Part shown: positions 8,297 through 16,263 of the stretch, piece after piece
Layout: each line of letters opens with the position of its first letter
Position numbering within the stretch: position 1 is the first letter of the stretch
From: Rhodococcus sp. 06-235-1A
GTDB taxonomy: Bacteria; Actinomycetota; Actinomycetes; Mycobacteriales; Mycobacteriaceae
DNA: 64,000 nucleotides
Assembly (NCBI RefSeq): GCF_002258785.1
Contig: NZ_NOYI01000013.1
Location: 62,001 to 126,000 of the forward strand
Direction of reading: 5' to 3'
Translations under genes and position numbers: made by a program
The notes under the pieces: generated by a model
What the model saw: the letters and a program-made list of their open reading frames with translations, nothing else
Databases searched by the model: none
Told to the model about the DNA's origin: nothing

Positions 8297-9780
8297 AAAC
8301 CGGCTCCGACGCCGATCCCGATTATCACACCCTGGCAGTCATCGGTTCGGGGTTCGCCGGTCTCGGTGCCGCTATCCGGCTGGAAAAATTGCACAGCGGC
8401 AGCGTCGTCATCTTCGAGCGGGCGTCGTCGCTGGGGGGAGTGTGGCGCGACAACGATTATCCCGGTGCCGCCTGCGACGTGCAGAGCTTGCTGTACTCGT
8501 TTTCGTTCGCCCCGAGCCACACCTGGCGGCACACGTATGCGAGGCAGTCTGAGATTCGCTCGTATCTGCACAATCTCGCGCGCGATCACGGTCTGATCCC
8601 GCGTCTCCGAACCGGTTGTGCCGTGCGATCTTTGGCGTGGGACTCGAACACCTCACGATGGATACTCGACACCGCCCGGGGAAGGTCGACTGCCGACCAT
8701 GTCGTGCTCGCCACCGGATCGCTCGCAGACCCGTCGCTGCCTGCTCTCGAGGGAATAGACACCTTTACCGGCCCCGTCTTCCACTCCTCTCGGTGGCGCC
8801 ATGAGGTCGATCTCTCGGGGAAGCGAGTGGCCGTCGTCGGTACCGGTGCATCGGCAATTCAATTCGTGCCGAAGATCCAGCCGGTCGTGAAGTCTTTGAC
8901 GCTGTTCCAACGCACTGCACCGTGGGTTATGCCTCGCAACGATCGGCCGATATCCGAGAGAACCCGTAGGCGTTTGCGGTCGGTTCCGGGTTACCAGCGT
9001 GCATCCAGAGCAGTCGTCTACGCCAAACGTGAGATCAAGCTGCTGGCCTTCCGGCACCCGGCACTGATGCGAATCGGAGAAAAGGAAGGACGAGCACATC
9101 TCGCGCATGCCGTGAGCGATCCTGCGCTGCGGGCGAAGTTGACGCCCGATTATCGGATGGGCTGCAAGCGAATTCTGCTGTCCGACGAGTACTACCCGGC
9201 GTTGGCTCAGCCGAACGTGACCGTCGAGAACGGGGGAGTAGCGAAGGTGACACCCACGGGAGTCGTGGATGCAGCGGGCGGAGTGCACGATGTCGATGCG
9301 ATCATCTTCGGCACCGGGTTCGATACGCGCCGACTACCGTTGACCGACAGAGTATTCGATGGACAGGGTCGATCGATGGCCGAGAGTTGGGGCGAGAGCC
9401 CACGGGCCTATCTCGGTACCTCTGTCTCGGGTTTTCCGAACCTGTACCTGATGCACGGCCCCAATATTGCGCTCGGGCACACCTCGGTCATCATGATGTT
9501 CGAGTCGCAGATCCAGTACATCGGGAGGGCCATGAAGCGTGCAATCGATGCCGGTGGCTTCATCGAGCCGACGCCGCAGGCTCAGGCGAAGTACTCGACC
9601 GACATCGATGCACTGACCGAAGGAACAGTGTGGACCAGCGGCGGCTGTCGGAGTTGGTATCTCGATCCTTCCGGCCGCAACAGCAACCTGTGGCCCGGCA
9701 GCGTTCTCGGTTATCGCTCTCGTGCAGTTCGATTCGATCCCGAGGACCACCTCGTGCGTACCTCCGAGAGGCCACGATGA
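8290..9780 (+). CDS. Flavin monooxygenase, Baeyer-Villiger type
   Basis: A 496-residue class B flavoprotein monooxygenase. An FAD-binding Rossmann motif is at about residues 17-22 (VIGSGFAGLGAA) and an NADPH-binding one at about 180-189 (VAVVGTGASA). Between them, residues 159-170 read FTGPVFHSSRWR, which fits the F-x-G-x-x-x-H-x-x-x-W Baeyer-Villiger fingerprint but ends in arginine rather than the usual proline or aspartate. GVWRDNDYPGAACDV and the C-terminal ATG-like GTGFDTR motif also match. Such enzymes insert oxygen next to a ketone to give an ester or lactone using NADPH and O2. The next gene encodes an ester/lactone hydrolase candidate, and a dehydrogenase follows, which supports that role. 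Its stop overlaps the next start (ATGA). Confidence 0.9.
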   Translation: MVKTGSDADPDYHTLAVIGSGFAGLGAAIRLEKLHSGSVVIFERASSLGGVWRDNDYPGAACDVQSLLYSFSFAPSHTWRHTYARQSEIRSYLHNLARDHGLIPRLRTGCAVRSLAWDSNTSRWILDTARGRSTADHVVLATGSLADPSLPALEGIDTFTGPVFHSSRWRHEVDLSGKRVAVVGTGASAIQFVPKIQPVVKSLTLFQRTAPWVMPRNDRPISERTRRRLRSVPGYQRASRAVVYAKREIKLLAFRHPALMRIGEKEGRAHLAHAVSDPALRAKLTPDYRMGCKRILLSDEYYPALAQPNVTVENGGVAKVTPTGVVDAAGGVHDVDAIIFGTGFDTRRLPLTDRVFDGQGRSMAESWGESPRAYLGTSVSGFPNLYLMHGPNIALGHTSVIMMFESQIQYIGRAMKRAIDAGGFIEPTPQAQAKYSTDIDALTEGTVWTSGGCRSWYLDPSGRNSNLWPGSVLGYRSRAVRFDPEDHLVRTSERPR

Positions 9781-11543
9781 CATCCGAGGCAATCGTTCTG
9801 CTGCATGGTCTCGGCGCTTCGGCCGCCACCTGGGATCGCGTGGAACCGCTCCTGGCCGGAAACGTCCTCGTGCCCGACCTGTCGGGAAGCGACACCATCG
9901 AGCACGATGCACTTCATGTCGCCCGTGAGATACGAGTAGCAGGTTTCGAGTCCGTCACCGTGGTAGGCCATTCGCGAGGCGGCCTGGTCGCGACATCACT
10001 GGCCGAGCAGTACCCCACGCTCGTTCGACGACTGGTGCTCGTCGCGACGACGCCGACCGTGTCGAGTCGACTGACCTCGCGCGGTCTGTCCGAGAGAATT
10101 CTCAGGACGCCGCTAGTCGGCAACGCAGTGTGGGCAATGCTTCCCGCGAGAATGCTGCGTGCAGGGCTCGGCTCTGCGTTCGCTCCGAGTGGTCCGGTGC
10201 CGGAGTTCGCGGTACAGGACCTATTGGCCACGGGTATTCGACGGTTCCGTACCTCGACCTCCTCGATCGATCACTACCTCGAGGAGCGTTCGCTCTCGGA
10301 ACGTCTACCTGCACTGAGCTGCCCGGTGTCGGTGGTCTATGGACTCGACGACCGACGAGTGAACTCCAGTGACATGGCGTTGTCGGCGAGTGATCCGAGG
10401 ATCGACGCCTACCCTTTGCCTCACGAGGGGCACGGTGCGCCCTGGAGTTCGGCGGGTGCCATCGCCGCGGTCGTCAACGGTCAGGCCTCACCGTCGGTGG
10501 CCCGTCTTCCGGCGACGACACTCAGTCCGAGTCTGCGGCCCGTCCGGTGGACACCGCCGAAGTCGACTGCCCGTGCGAGAGCGAAGTACAGCGACACCCC
10601 GATGGGCTCGATCAGACGCGTCGAACTGCCGGGCCGGGGCCCGGAGGACGTTCGGCTGGATTCCCAGGGACGGATTCTCACCGGACTCGTGGATGGGAGG
10701 GTTCTCCGGGTGACACTGATCGACGACAGTACTTCTACTGTCGAGACTCTCGCCGACACAGGGGGTAGGCCGCTGGGCATCACCGTCGTCGACGATTCGA
10801 CGATTCTGGTGTGCGACAGCGAACGCGGTTTGTTGCGTGTCGATCTCGGCAGTGGCTGTGTCGACGTAGTGTTGGACCGCCTCGACTCCGTCCCGATCAC
10901 GTTCGCGTCCAACGTCGTTCGGGCACCATCGGGAAATATCTACTTCACCGTGTCCTCGCGTAGGTTTTCGTTCGACGACTTCTTGGCGGATCTGCTCGAG
11001 CACTCGGGCACCGGTCATCTGGTGAAACTGACACCGGACGGTACGGCGCGAATCGTCGTCGATGGCATTCAGTTCGCCAACGGCCTGACTGTGTCGGATA
11101 ACGAAGAGTTCGCAACGGTTGTGTCGACGGGAGACTTCGAAATCACTCGGTATTCTCTCGTCGATGGGACAGCGGTCCCGCGAACTCTGATCGACAACCT
11201 GCCCGCGTTCCCCGACAACATCTCGGTCGACGGCGACCTGACGTGGGTGTCGATGGCGACGCCCCGGAATGCGCTGCACGATCGAGTGGCCCGCTTGCCG
11301 GGAATCATCCGCCGAATCTCCTACTCCTTGCCGGAGAAGCTCCGACAAGGAGAACGGACCACGTGGGTCATGGCGATCGACCGAAACGGGTCGATAGTCC
11401 ATGACTTGCAGTCGCCGACGCCCGACTTTGCCATGGTCACCAGCGTGGTGCGGCGCGGATCGCACCTGATCCTGGGGAGCATTTCGGAATCGGCCCTTGC
11501 CGTAGTGGATCTGCCCGACCACCCACAAGGGGTTGTTTCGTGA
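9777..11543 (+). CDS. Fusion protein: alpha/beta-hydrolase plus SMP-30/strictosidine-synthase-like domain
   Basis: A single uninterrupted 588-residue frame joins two domains usually encoded separately. Residues 1-245 are an alpha/beta-hydrolase: oxyanion segment LLHGLGASAATWD, nucleophile elbow GHSRGG (Ser66), acid Asp191 in YGLDDR, and His219 in EGHG, a full triad. A linker of about 30 residues rich in proline, arginine and alanine leads to an SMP-30/gluconolactonase/strictosidine-synthase-like beta-propeller from about residue 275 (GPEDVRLDSQGRILTGL, NIYFTVSSRRFSFDDF, VDGIQFANGLTVS). Propellers of this family often act as lactonases. Both halves could hydrolyse the ester or lactone produced by the adjacent monooxygenase. 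Start at 9777 is set by the ATGA overlap; the stop overlaps the next gene's GTG. A missed stop caused by sequencing error cannot be excluded but is not suggested by the sequence. Confidence 0.85.
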   Translation: MTSEAIVLLHGLGASAATWDRVEPLLAGNVLVPDLSGSDTIEHDALHVAREIRVAGFESVTVVGHSRGGLVATSLAEQYPTLVRRLVLVATTPTVSSRLTSRGLSERILRTPLVGNAVWAMLPARMLRAGLGSAFAPSGPVPEFAVQDLLATGIRRFRTSTSSIDHYLEERSLSERLPALSCPVSVVYGLDDRRVNSSDMALSASDPRIDAYPLPHEGHGAPWSSAGAIAAVVNGQASPSVARLPATTLSPSLRPVRWTPPKSTARARAKYSDTPMGSIRRVELPGRGPEDVRLDSQGRILTGLVDGRVLRVTLIDDSTSTVETLADTGGRPLGITVVDDSTILVCDSERGLLRVDLGSGCVDVVLDRLDSVPITFASNVVRAPSGNIYFTVSSRRFSFDDFLADLLEHSGTGHLVKLTPDGTARIVVDGIQFANGLTVSDNEEFATVVSTGDFEITRYSLVDGTAVPRTLIDNLPAFPDNISVDGDLTWVSMATPRNALHDRVARLPGIIRRISYSLPEKLRQGERTTWVMAIDRNGSIVHDLQSPTPDFAMVTSVVRRGSHLILGSISESALAVVDLPDHPQGVVS

Positions 11544-12376
11544 CCGCTTCGCCGCTTTCCGGACAAGTCCTGTTGATCACCGGCGCGGCGGGCGGGCTCG
11601 GGTCCGCTACCGCGTTCGAGTGTTCCGCTCGCGGAGGCATTGTCGTTCTCGCCGATGTGGACGCAGCCGGTCTGGCCCGCGTGGCGGCCACCATGCCGGG
11701 GGAGTGCGACACATACGAGTTGGACGTTCGCGATGCCGAGGCCTGCAACCGAATGGTCGAGCAAATTCTCGCCACCCGTCGCCGGATCGACATCGTCTGG
11801 GCGAACGCTGGGGTGTCCGATTACGGTCCGATCGACCTGCTTCCCGAGGGAACGTGGCAGCGCATCATCGATATCAATTTGATCGGCGCGCACAATATCG
11901 TCCGAGCAGCCTTGCCCGCTGTCATGAAAGCGGAAGGCTATGTTGCTTTCACCTGTTCGTGGGCTTCGTTCGCTCACCAGCCCGGGCACTCGGCGTACGC
12001 AGCGGCCAAGGCGGGTCTCGAAGCCTTCGCCAACTCGCTTCGACTCGAACTGAGCGGAACCGGCGTACGGGTCGGGTCCTTTCACCCGGGGTGGATCGAC
12101 ACGACGCTGGTCACGAACAAAATGAGCCAACCAGCGTTCGTTGCGCTGCTACAAGCTCTCCCCGGGCCTTTCGGTGCTGTCACACACACGGACAGAATCG
12201 TCCCTCACTTCGTACGCGCACTCGAAAACCGTTCCTCCAGAATGATCTATCCGCGGGCAGGCAGGCTTCTGCTCGCTCTACGAGCGGTACTGACGACGGC
12301 ACCTTTCACCGCCCGCAGTCGTGCCATCGCACCCGAAATTCGACGGCTGTCGGCTCGGGATATGACACGATCGTAG
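11540..12376 (+). CDS. Short-chain dehydrogenase/reductase
   Basis: A 278-residue classical SDR. The cofactor motif is TGAAGGLGSATA, with WANAG replacing the usual NNAG, and the catalytic Tyr153/Lys157 in HSAYAAAKAG after a serine in FTCSWASFA. A proline-glycine segment (SFHPGWIDTTLV) follows as expected. An acidic residue after the second strand (VVLADVDAAG) suggests NAD rather than NADP. It probably oxidises an alcohol to the ketone used by the monooxygenase, or acts on the hydrolysis product. The GTG start at 11540 overlaps the stop of the fusion gene, and the PucR gene follows after 17 bases, so all five genes form one operon. Confidence 0.9.
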   Translation: MTASPLSGQVLLITGAAGGLGSATAFECSARGGIVVLADVDAAGLARVAATMPGECDTYELDVRDAEACNRMVEQILATRRRIDIVWANAGVSDYGPIDLLPEGTWQRIIDINLIGAHNIVRAALPAVMKAEGYVAFTCSWASFAHQPGHSAYAAAKAGLEAFANSLRLELSGTGVRVGSFHPGWIDTTLVTNKMSQPAFVALLQALPGPFGAVTHTDRIVPHFVRALENRSSRMIYPRAGRLLLALRAVLTTAPFTARSRAIAPEIRRLSARDMTRS

Positions 12377-12393
12377 CGACGGAAGGTAGCTCG

Positions 12394-13575
12394 ATGCAGG
12401 AAGACAGTGACACCACCCGGGAGCGGGCGATCGCGGCACGGATTTCGTCGCTGATCGCCGGTGCCGACGTAGAGCTCGACTCGGTGGCATCGCGATTGAC
12501 GGATCTGTATCGCCAGCGGATTCCGTTGTACGACTCCGTCGCTCGCGAGGAAGTGGAACGCAATACCAGGGCCGTGCTCGATATAGTGGTGTGGCGCGTG
12601 CAAAGCAACTCGCCGTCGGTGGACGAAAGCGACGTGACCGAATTGGTCCGGCGCTGGGCGGATCAGACGATCCCACTCGAATTGGTTGCCCACAGCATCC
12701 AATTGGGGGCGCGGGAGCTGTTCAAGATAATCAGGCACAATGCGGCCGAGCAGAATCTGCCCACGGACGCAGTGGACGACATGCAAGACATGATGTGGGA
12801 GTGGGCGACGTCCTATTCGGCAGCCGTCAACACCGTGATGCAGGAGCGGGCAGTCACCGGTGCCATCCGCCGCTCGGATCTGATCCGGCAACTCGTCGAG
12901 AATTCGTACCTACCCTCTTCCCTGGCCGGCGACGCACAGGAGCACGGCATAGACCTGTCGCATTCGTACCGGGTCGCCTGCATCGTGTGGGACGACACGG
13001 TGACAGCGTCGGACGCTCGTGCGTTGCTCCGGATGCGTTGTAGAGGAGAGGTTCTCGATGTGGTCGACGCGGTCATCGACGGTCGATTGATAGCCTTGTT
13101 GCCCATCGTCCCGGAACGGCTGGAGTCCGAGATTGCCATCGGGGTGGGTGACGCACGCCAACCCTCCGACGCGCGCTCCTCGTACCAGCAGGCCCAACGC
13201 GCGCTCTCGTTGGCCACGATGTTCGGCAGAACCGGGTTGGTGGATCTCGCGGCGCTCGGACCACTTCCTCTGCTGGCCTTCGCCGACGAAGTCGCTGAGC
13301 AGATAGCCGGCGTTCACCTGAGCCCTCTATTGGTTCGCGGCGCGACCGGTCGAGAGATCATGGACACTGTCGCAACGTATCTCGACAACGATCGCCGCGT
13401 CGACGATACCGCCGCTGCGCTCTTCGTGCACCGCAACACCGTCCGCAACCGCGTCGCCCGTTTCGGCGACCTCACCGGGCTGGACATCGACTCGACCGCG
13501 GATTTGGTCTTGGTGTGGTGGTTACTGACCCGTGACCGAGCGCTGCGTGCGGGCCCGAAGAATCCCGTCCTCTAG
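12394..13575 (+). CDS. PucR/CdaR-type transcriptional regulator
   Basis: A 393-residue regulator with the PucR layout: an N-terminal helical RsbRD-like region, a central GGDEF-like region, and a C-terminal PucR helix-turn-helix (TVATYLDNDRRVDDTAAALF then VHRNTVRNRVARF and TGLDIDS). PucR proteins usually activate catabolic genes in response to a pathway metabolite. The ATG at 12394 is preceded by GGAAGG at good spacing; the open frame extends far upstream through the SDR gene, but that part is a shadow. As the last gene of the monooxygenase operon it is the natural local regulator; the TGTGC-N4-GCACA repeat at 7650 is a candidate site. Its 3' end overlaps the convergent SDR gene by 54 bases. 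Confidence 0.88.
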   Translation: MQEDSDTTRERAIAARISSLIAGADVELDSVASRLTDLYRQRIPLYDSVAREEVERNTRAVLDIVVWRVQSNSPSVDESDVTELVRRWADQTIPLELVAHSIQLGARELFKIIRHNAAEQNLPTDAVDDMQDMMWEWATSYSAAVNTVMQERAVTGAIRRSDLIRQLVENSYLPSSLAGDAQEHGIDLSHSYRVACIVWDDTVTASDARALLRMRCRGEVLDVVDAVIDGRLIALLPIVPERLESEIAIGVGDARQPSDARSSYQQAQRALSLATMFGRTGLVDLAALGPLPLLAFADEVAEQIAGVHLSPLLVRGATGREIMDTVATYLDNDRRVDDTAAALFVHRNTVRNRVARFGDLTGLDIDSTADLVLVWWLLTRDRALRAGPKNPVL

Positions 13576-14388
13576 AGCGGGAACCGTCTTCTTCACCCGC
13601 GGACGCAGAATGGCGTCCCACAGACGGCCTGTGAACACTCCGCGCACGGTGTCCACGCCGCGAAGTGCACCGGGTACATAGACCTTTCGACCACGTTCGA
13701 CGATCGTGTTCACGAATGCCGCTGCGCAGTCGTCGAGTTCTGTCACGACGCTGAACGGCCACGGCATTTCCTCGATACCTGCGCGCACCGCCGCTATGCT
13801 GTGCTGCGACTCGAACATCGGTGTGCGCACGAATGCAGGGTGGGCGACGCCGACGCCGACGCCCTTGTGAGCCACTTCGAGCCGTAGCCCGCCACCGAAC
13901 GCCTCGACACCGGTTTTAGATGCGGCGTAGGCAGATTGGCCCGGGATGTTCTTCAGGGCTGCAGCAGAGGAAACCAGGAGGTAGTAACCTCGCTGGGCCG
14001 TCACTGCAGGCAAGGTTGCGTGAACCGTCCGGATGACTCCTATGAGGTTGACTTCGACGATGGCGACCAGCGATTCGACATCGCTGATCGCGACGGTGCC
14101 GGCCTCGGCGATGCCGGCGTTGGCGACGACCACGTCCAGGCATCCGTATTCGGTCAAGACAGTGGACACGGCCAGTTCCAGCGACGCGGTGTCGGTGACA
14201 TCTGCCACGACCGACATGTGTCGACAGTGGCGGGTCGTGTCCAGGGTCTCCAACACCGATGCGGAAATCTCGGACCGATCGACGAGGACCACGTGCGCGC
14301 CGAGCGATGCGAGTCGGCGACCTGTTTCGAGGCCTATGCCAGACGCCCCTCCGGTGATGAATGCGACTTTTCCCGCTACGGACGTCAT
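13522..14388 (-). CDS. Short-chain dehydrogenase/reductase
   Basis: A 288-residue classical SDR. It carries the cofactor motif TGGASGIGLETG, VVANAGIAEAG, and the catalytic tetrad segment SSAAALKNIPGQSAYAASK. An aspartate at the end of the second strand (VVLVDRSE) suggests NAD preference. By length and C-terminal extension (VRGVFTGRLWDAILRPR) it resembles the SDR at 11540, so the two may be paralogues serving the same pathway. It is convergent with, and overlaps by 54 bases, the PucR gene, and is divergent from fdxA across a 245-base region holding the second TGTGC-N4-GCACA repeat. Substrate unknown. Confidence 0.9.
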   Translation of the reverse strand: MTSVAGKVAFITGGASGIGLETGRRLASLGAHVVLVDRSEISASVLETLDTTRHCRHMSVVADVTDTASLELAVSTVLTEYGCLDVVVANAGIAEAGTVAISDVESLVAIVEVNLIGVIRTVHATLPAVTAQRGYYLLVSSAAALKNIPGQSAYAASKTGVEAFGGGLRLEVAHKGVGVGVAHPAFVRTPMFESQHSIAAVRAGIEEMPWPFSVVTELDDCAAAFVNTIVERGRKVYVPGALRGVDTVRGVFTGRLWDAILRPRVKKTVPALEDGILRARTQRSVTGQ

Positions 14389-14495
14389 TGTTCACAAGCC
14401 CTTCGAATCGGTCGGTCACAGGGGACTCGATAGATTGTGGATGGCAGCAAGGGCCGGGCGGAAGGTGCGAGTGTCCACTCTTGGGCCAGAGACGA

Positions 14496-14509
14496 TGTGC
14501 GCGTGCACA
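14496..14509. promoter_or_regulatory. Inverted repeat TGTGC-N4-GCACA (putative operator, copy 2)
   Basis: TGTGCGCGTGCACA lies midway between the divergent SDR (14388) and fdxA (14634) starts. The identical 14-mer recurs at 20190. Close to each copy is another shared string, CATCGATGTACG (14533-14544 here; about 20084 in the other region), suggesting a common regulator or duplicated promoter. Confidence 0.5.
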
Positions 14510-14633
14510 ACCGGCAAGGGTAGATGGCATTTCCATCGATGTACGCCCAAAGTTGCTATCTACGTTGGCTATTCGTATGTAGTATGACGTTCGGCATAAT
14601 TGTCGACCGGAAATCAATGACGGACGGAGTCTC

Positions 14634-14951
14634 GTGACGTACATCGTGGCCGAACCTTGCGTCGACATTCTCGACAAGGCATGCATCGAGGAGTGCCCGG
14701 TGGATTGCATGTATCAGGGCGATCGGATGTTGTATATCCATCCGGACGAATGTGTGGATTGTGGTGCGTGTGAGCCGGTTTGCCCGGTGGAGGCGATCTT
14801 CTTCGAGGAGGACGTACCTCCGCAGTGGACTGGCTACGTATCCACCAATGCCGAGTTCTTCGAGGAACTCGGTTTCCCAGGGGGTGCTGCCAAGACTGGA
14901 CCTACAGGTAAAGACACGATGCTGGTTGCCTCGGTTCAGGCTCGTTCATGA
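14634..14951 (+). CDS. fdxA: 7Fe ferredoxin FdxA
   Basis: A 105-residue seven-iron ferredoxin. The N-terminal half holds the [3Fe-4S] ligands (PCVDILDKACIEECPVDC) and the second motif CVDCGACEPVCP binds [4Fe-4S]; the C-terminal region with VPPQWTGYVSTNAEFFEELG is typical of actinobacterial FdxA. It carries single electrons in the cytosol. The GTG at 14634 is preceded by GGACGGAG. Its last codons overlap the ATG of moeA, so the ferredoxin is made together with a molybdenum-cofactor enzyme and is the obvious electron partner for the two molybdopterin oxidoreductases of this locus; that pairing is inference. Confidence 0.93.
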   Translation: MTYIVAEPCVDILDKACIEECPVDCMYQGDRMLYIHPDECVDCGACEPVCPVEAIFFEEDVPPQWTGYVSTNAEFFEELGFPGGAAKTGPTGKDTMLVASVQARS

Positions 14952-16174
14952 ACTCGCCGTTCGCTACGTCCACTGTCGCCTTGCGGTCGGTGGAGGAGCA
15001 CTCTGCGATGGTTGCCGGTCTGATCGGGATCACTGCGGTCAGGCAGTCCAATCTTGTGGCGGCATCCGGCCTTGTCCTGGCAGAGCCTGTGTTCGCACCG
15101 GATCCGCTTCCCCTGTTCGATACGTCCGTAGTCGATGGATACGCGGTGCATGTATCCGATCTCATCGGTGCCTCGGCCGAATCTCCCGTCCTATTGCCTG
15201 TTGCACAGCATGTTCCGGTGACATATCGCGCGCCGGTGGTGTCGGCTGTCGGCACGGCTGTCGAAATCTCGGCCGGGGCTCCCGTTCCCGCTGGGTCTAC
15301 CGGGATAGTGCCCATGGACGAGGTGCGAGTAGATGAGGGCCGGGTGGAATTTCGTGGGAGATGCGCTTTCGGCGCTCACATCCGGCGTAGGGGTCGGGAT
15401 GTGCGGGAAGGGCAGCGACTTCTCGCGCCGGGAACGGCCCTGTCCCCGGTGCATACAGGTCTGCTGGCCGGAGTCGGCGCTCGAAGCGTGTCGGTCCGAA
15501 GGCGATTGCGCGTAGCCGTGATTTCGACTGGTGACGAAATCATCTACCGATCAACAGTTCTCGGATTCGGTCAGATTCACGACTGCAACTCGGTGATGCT
15601 CGCAGCCGCCGTAGTGGCCTGCGGTGCCGACGTGACCATGTGCGTTTCGGTGGCGGACTCGGTGGACGAATTTCGGGCCGTTCTGGCGACGGCGTGCGCC
15701 GGAGCCGACGTCGTCATCACGTCCGGGGGGATCGATGCGGGCCGTGACGGAGTAGTCGACACAGCTCTGCGCGCAGAGGACATGGGATTCGTGGACGTCG
15801 CTATGTGGCCGGACCGACCAGAAGGTGCCGGCCGCATGTTGGGCACTGCGGTGCTCAGCTTTCCTGGTAATCCACTGGCCGCGTACGAATCCTTCGAGTT
15901 GTTCGCCCGCCCCAATTTTCGGTTGGCCATGGGGTTGAGCGCCGAGGAGCGTCGACAGGTGTCTGTGCCGCTTGCTCACGGCGTCGACCCGCGGCCTGGA
16001 CATCCTTCGTTTCATCTCGCACACCTGAATACGAACGGAACGGTCACCTTGCTGACCGGGGTGGAACGGCATGGCCTCGAATCGGCAGCCGGCGCAGATT
16101 GTTTCGTGCGTCTGGACGATACGAGTGCGTCACTGGCGGCGGGACACCTGGTGGCAGCCGTCGCTCTGCGGTAG
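14948..16174 (+). CDS. moeA: MoeA, molybdopterin molybdenumtransferase
   Basis: A 408-residue MoeA protein, which inserts molybdate into adenylylated molybdopterin. Family landmarks are LFDTSVVDGYAVH near residue 60, EISAGAPVPAGSTGIVPMDE (MoeA domain), VAVISTGDEI and VITSGGIDAGRDGVV (MoCF nucleotide-binding fold), and LSFPGNPLAAYESFEL with the C-terminal domain IV after it. The ATG at 14948 overlaps the fdxA stop. A second moeA (18829-20040) is only 2.7 kb away, so the locus has its own, duplicated cofactor-loading capacity, perhaps one dedicated MoeA per oxidoreductase. It converges on the first oxidoreductase gene with a long palindrome between them. Confidence 0.93.
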   Translation: MNSPFATSTVALRSVEEHSAMVAGLIGITAVRQSNLVAASGLVLAEPVFAPDPLPLFDTSVVDGYAVHVSDLIGASAESPVLLPVAQHVPVTYRAPVVSAVGTAVEISAGAPVPAGSTGIVPMDEVRVDEGRVEFRGRCAFGAHIRRRGRDVREGQRLLAPGTALSPVHTGLLAGVGARSVSVRRRLRVAVISTGDEIIYRSTVLGFGQIHDCNSVMLAAAVVACGADVTMCVSVADSVDEFRAVLATACAGADVVITSGGIDAGRDGVVDTALRAEDMGFVDVAMWPDRPEGAGRMLGTAVLSFPGNPLAAYESFELFARPNFRLAMGLSAEERRQVSVPLAHGVDPRPGHPSFHLAHLNTNGTVTLLTGVERHGLESAAGADCFVRLDDTSASLAAGHLVAAVALR

Positions 16175-16194
16175 TCATCGTCCGCCCGCAACAT

Positions 16195-16224
16195 ATCGGT
16201 CCATGGCCTAGGCCATGGACCGAT
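16195..16224. terminator. Perfect 30-base palindrome between convergent genes, probable bidirectional terminator
   Basis: A perfect palindrome starting ATCGGTCCATGGCCT (16195-16209) and continuing as its exact complement to 16224. It lies 20 bases after moeA and 39 bases from the end of the convergent oxidoreductase gene. With no spacer it would form a hairpin with only a minimal loop; there is no T-run, as is common for actinobacterial terminators. A protein-binding site is an alternative. Confidence 0.65.
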
Positions 16225-16263
16225 CTGCCCGCTATGCCGATGCTTCCGAGTACTGCCGGGCGG

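Noticed and set aside
9777..11543. Treating the hydrolase and SMP-30 parts as two separate genes.
   Set aside because: No stop codon, no internal ribosome site and no start codon suited to the second domain were found; the frame is continuous.
11533..12393. Apparent 287-codon N-terminal extension of the PucR gene running through the SDR gene.
   Set aside because: It is antiframe to the SDR, arginine-rich and lacks a ribosome site; the ATG at 12394 has GGAAGG upstream and fits the family.
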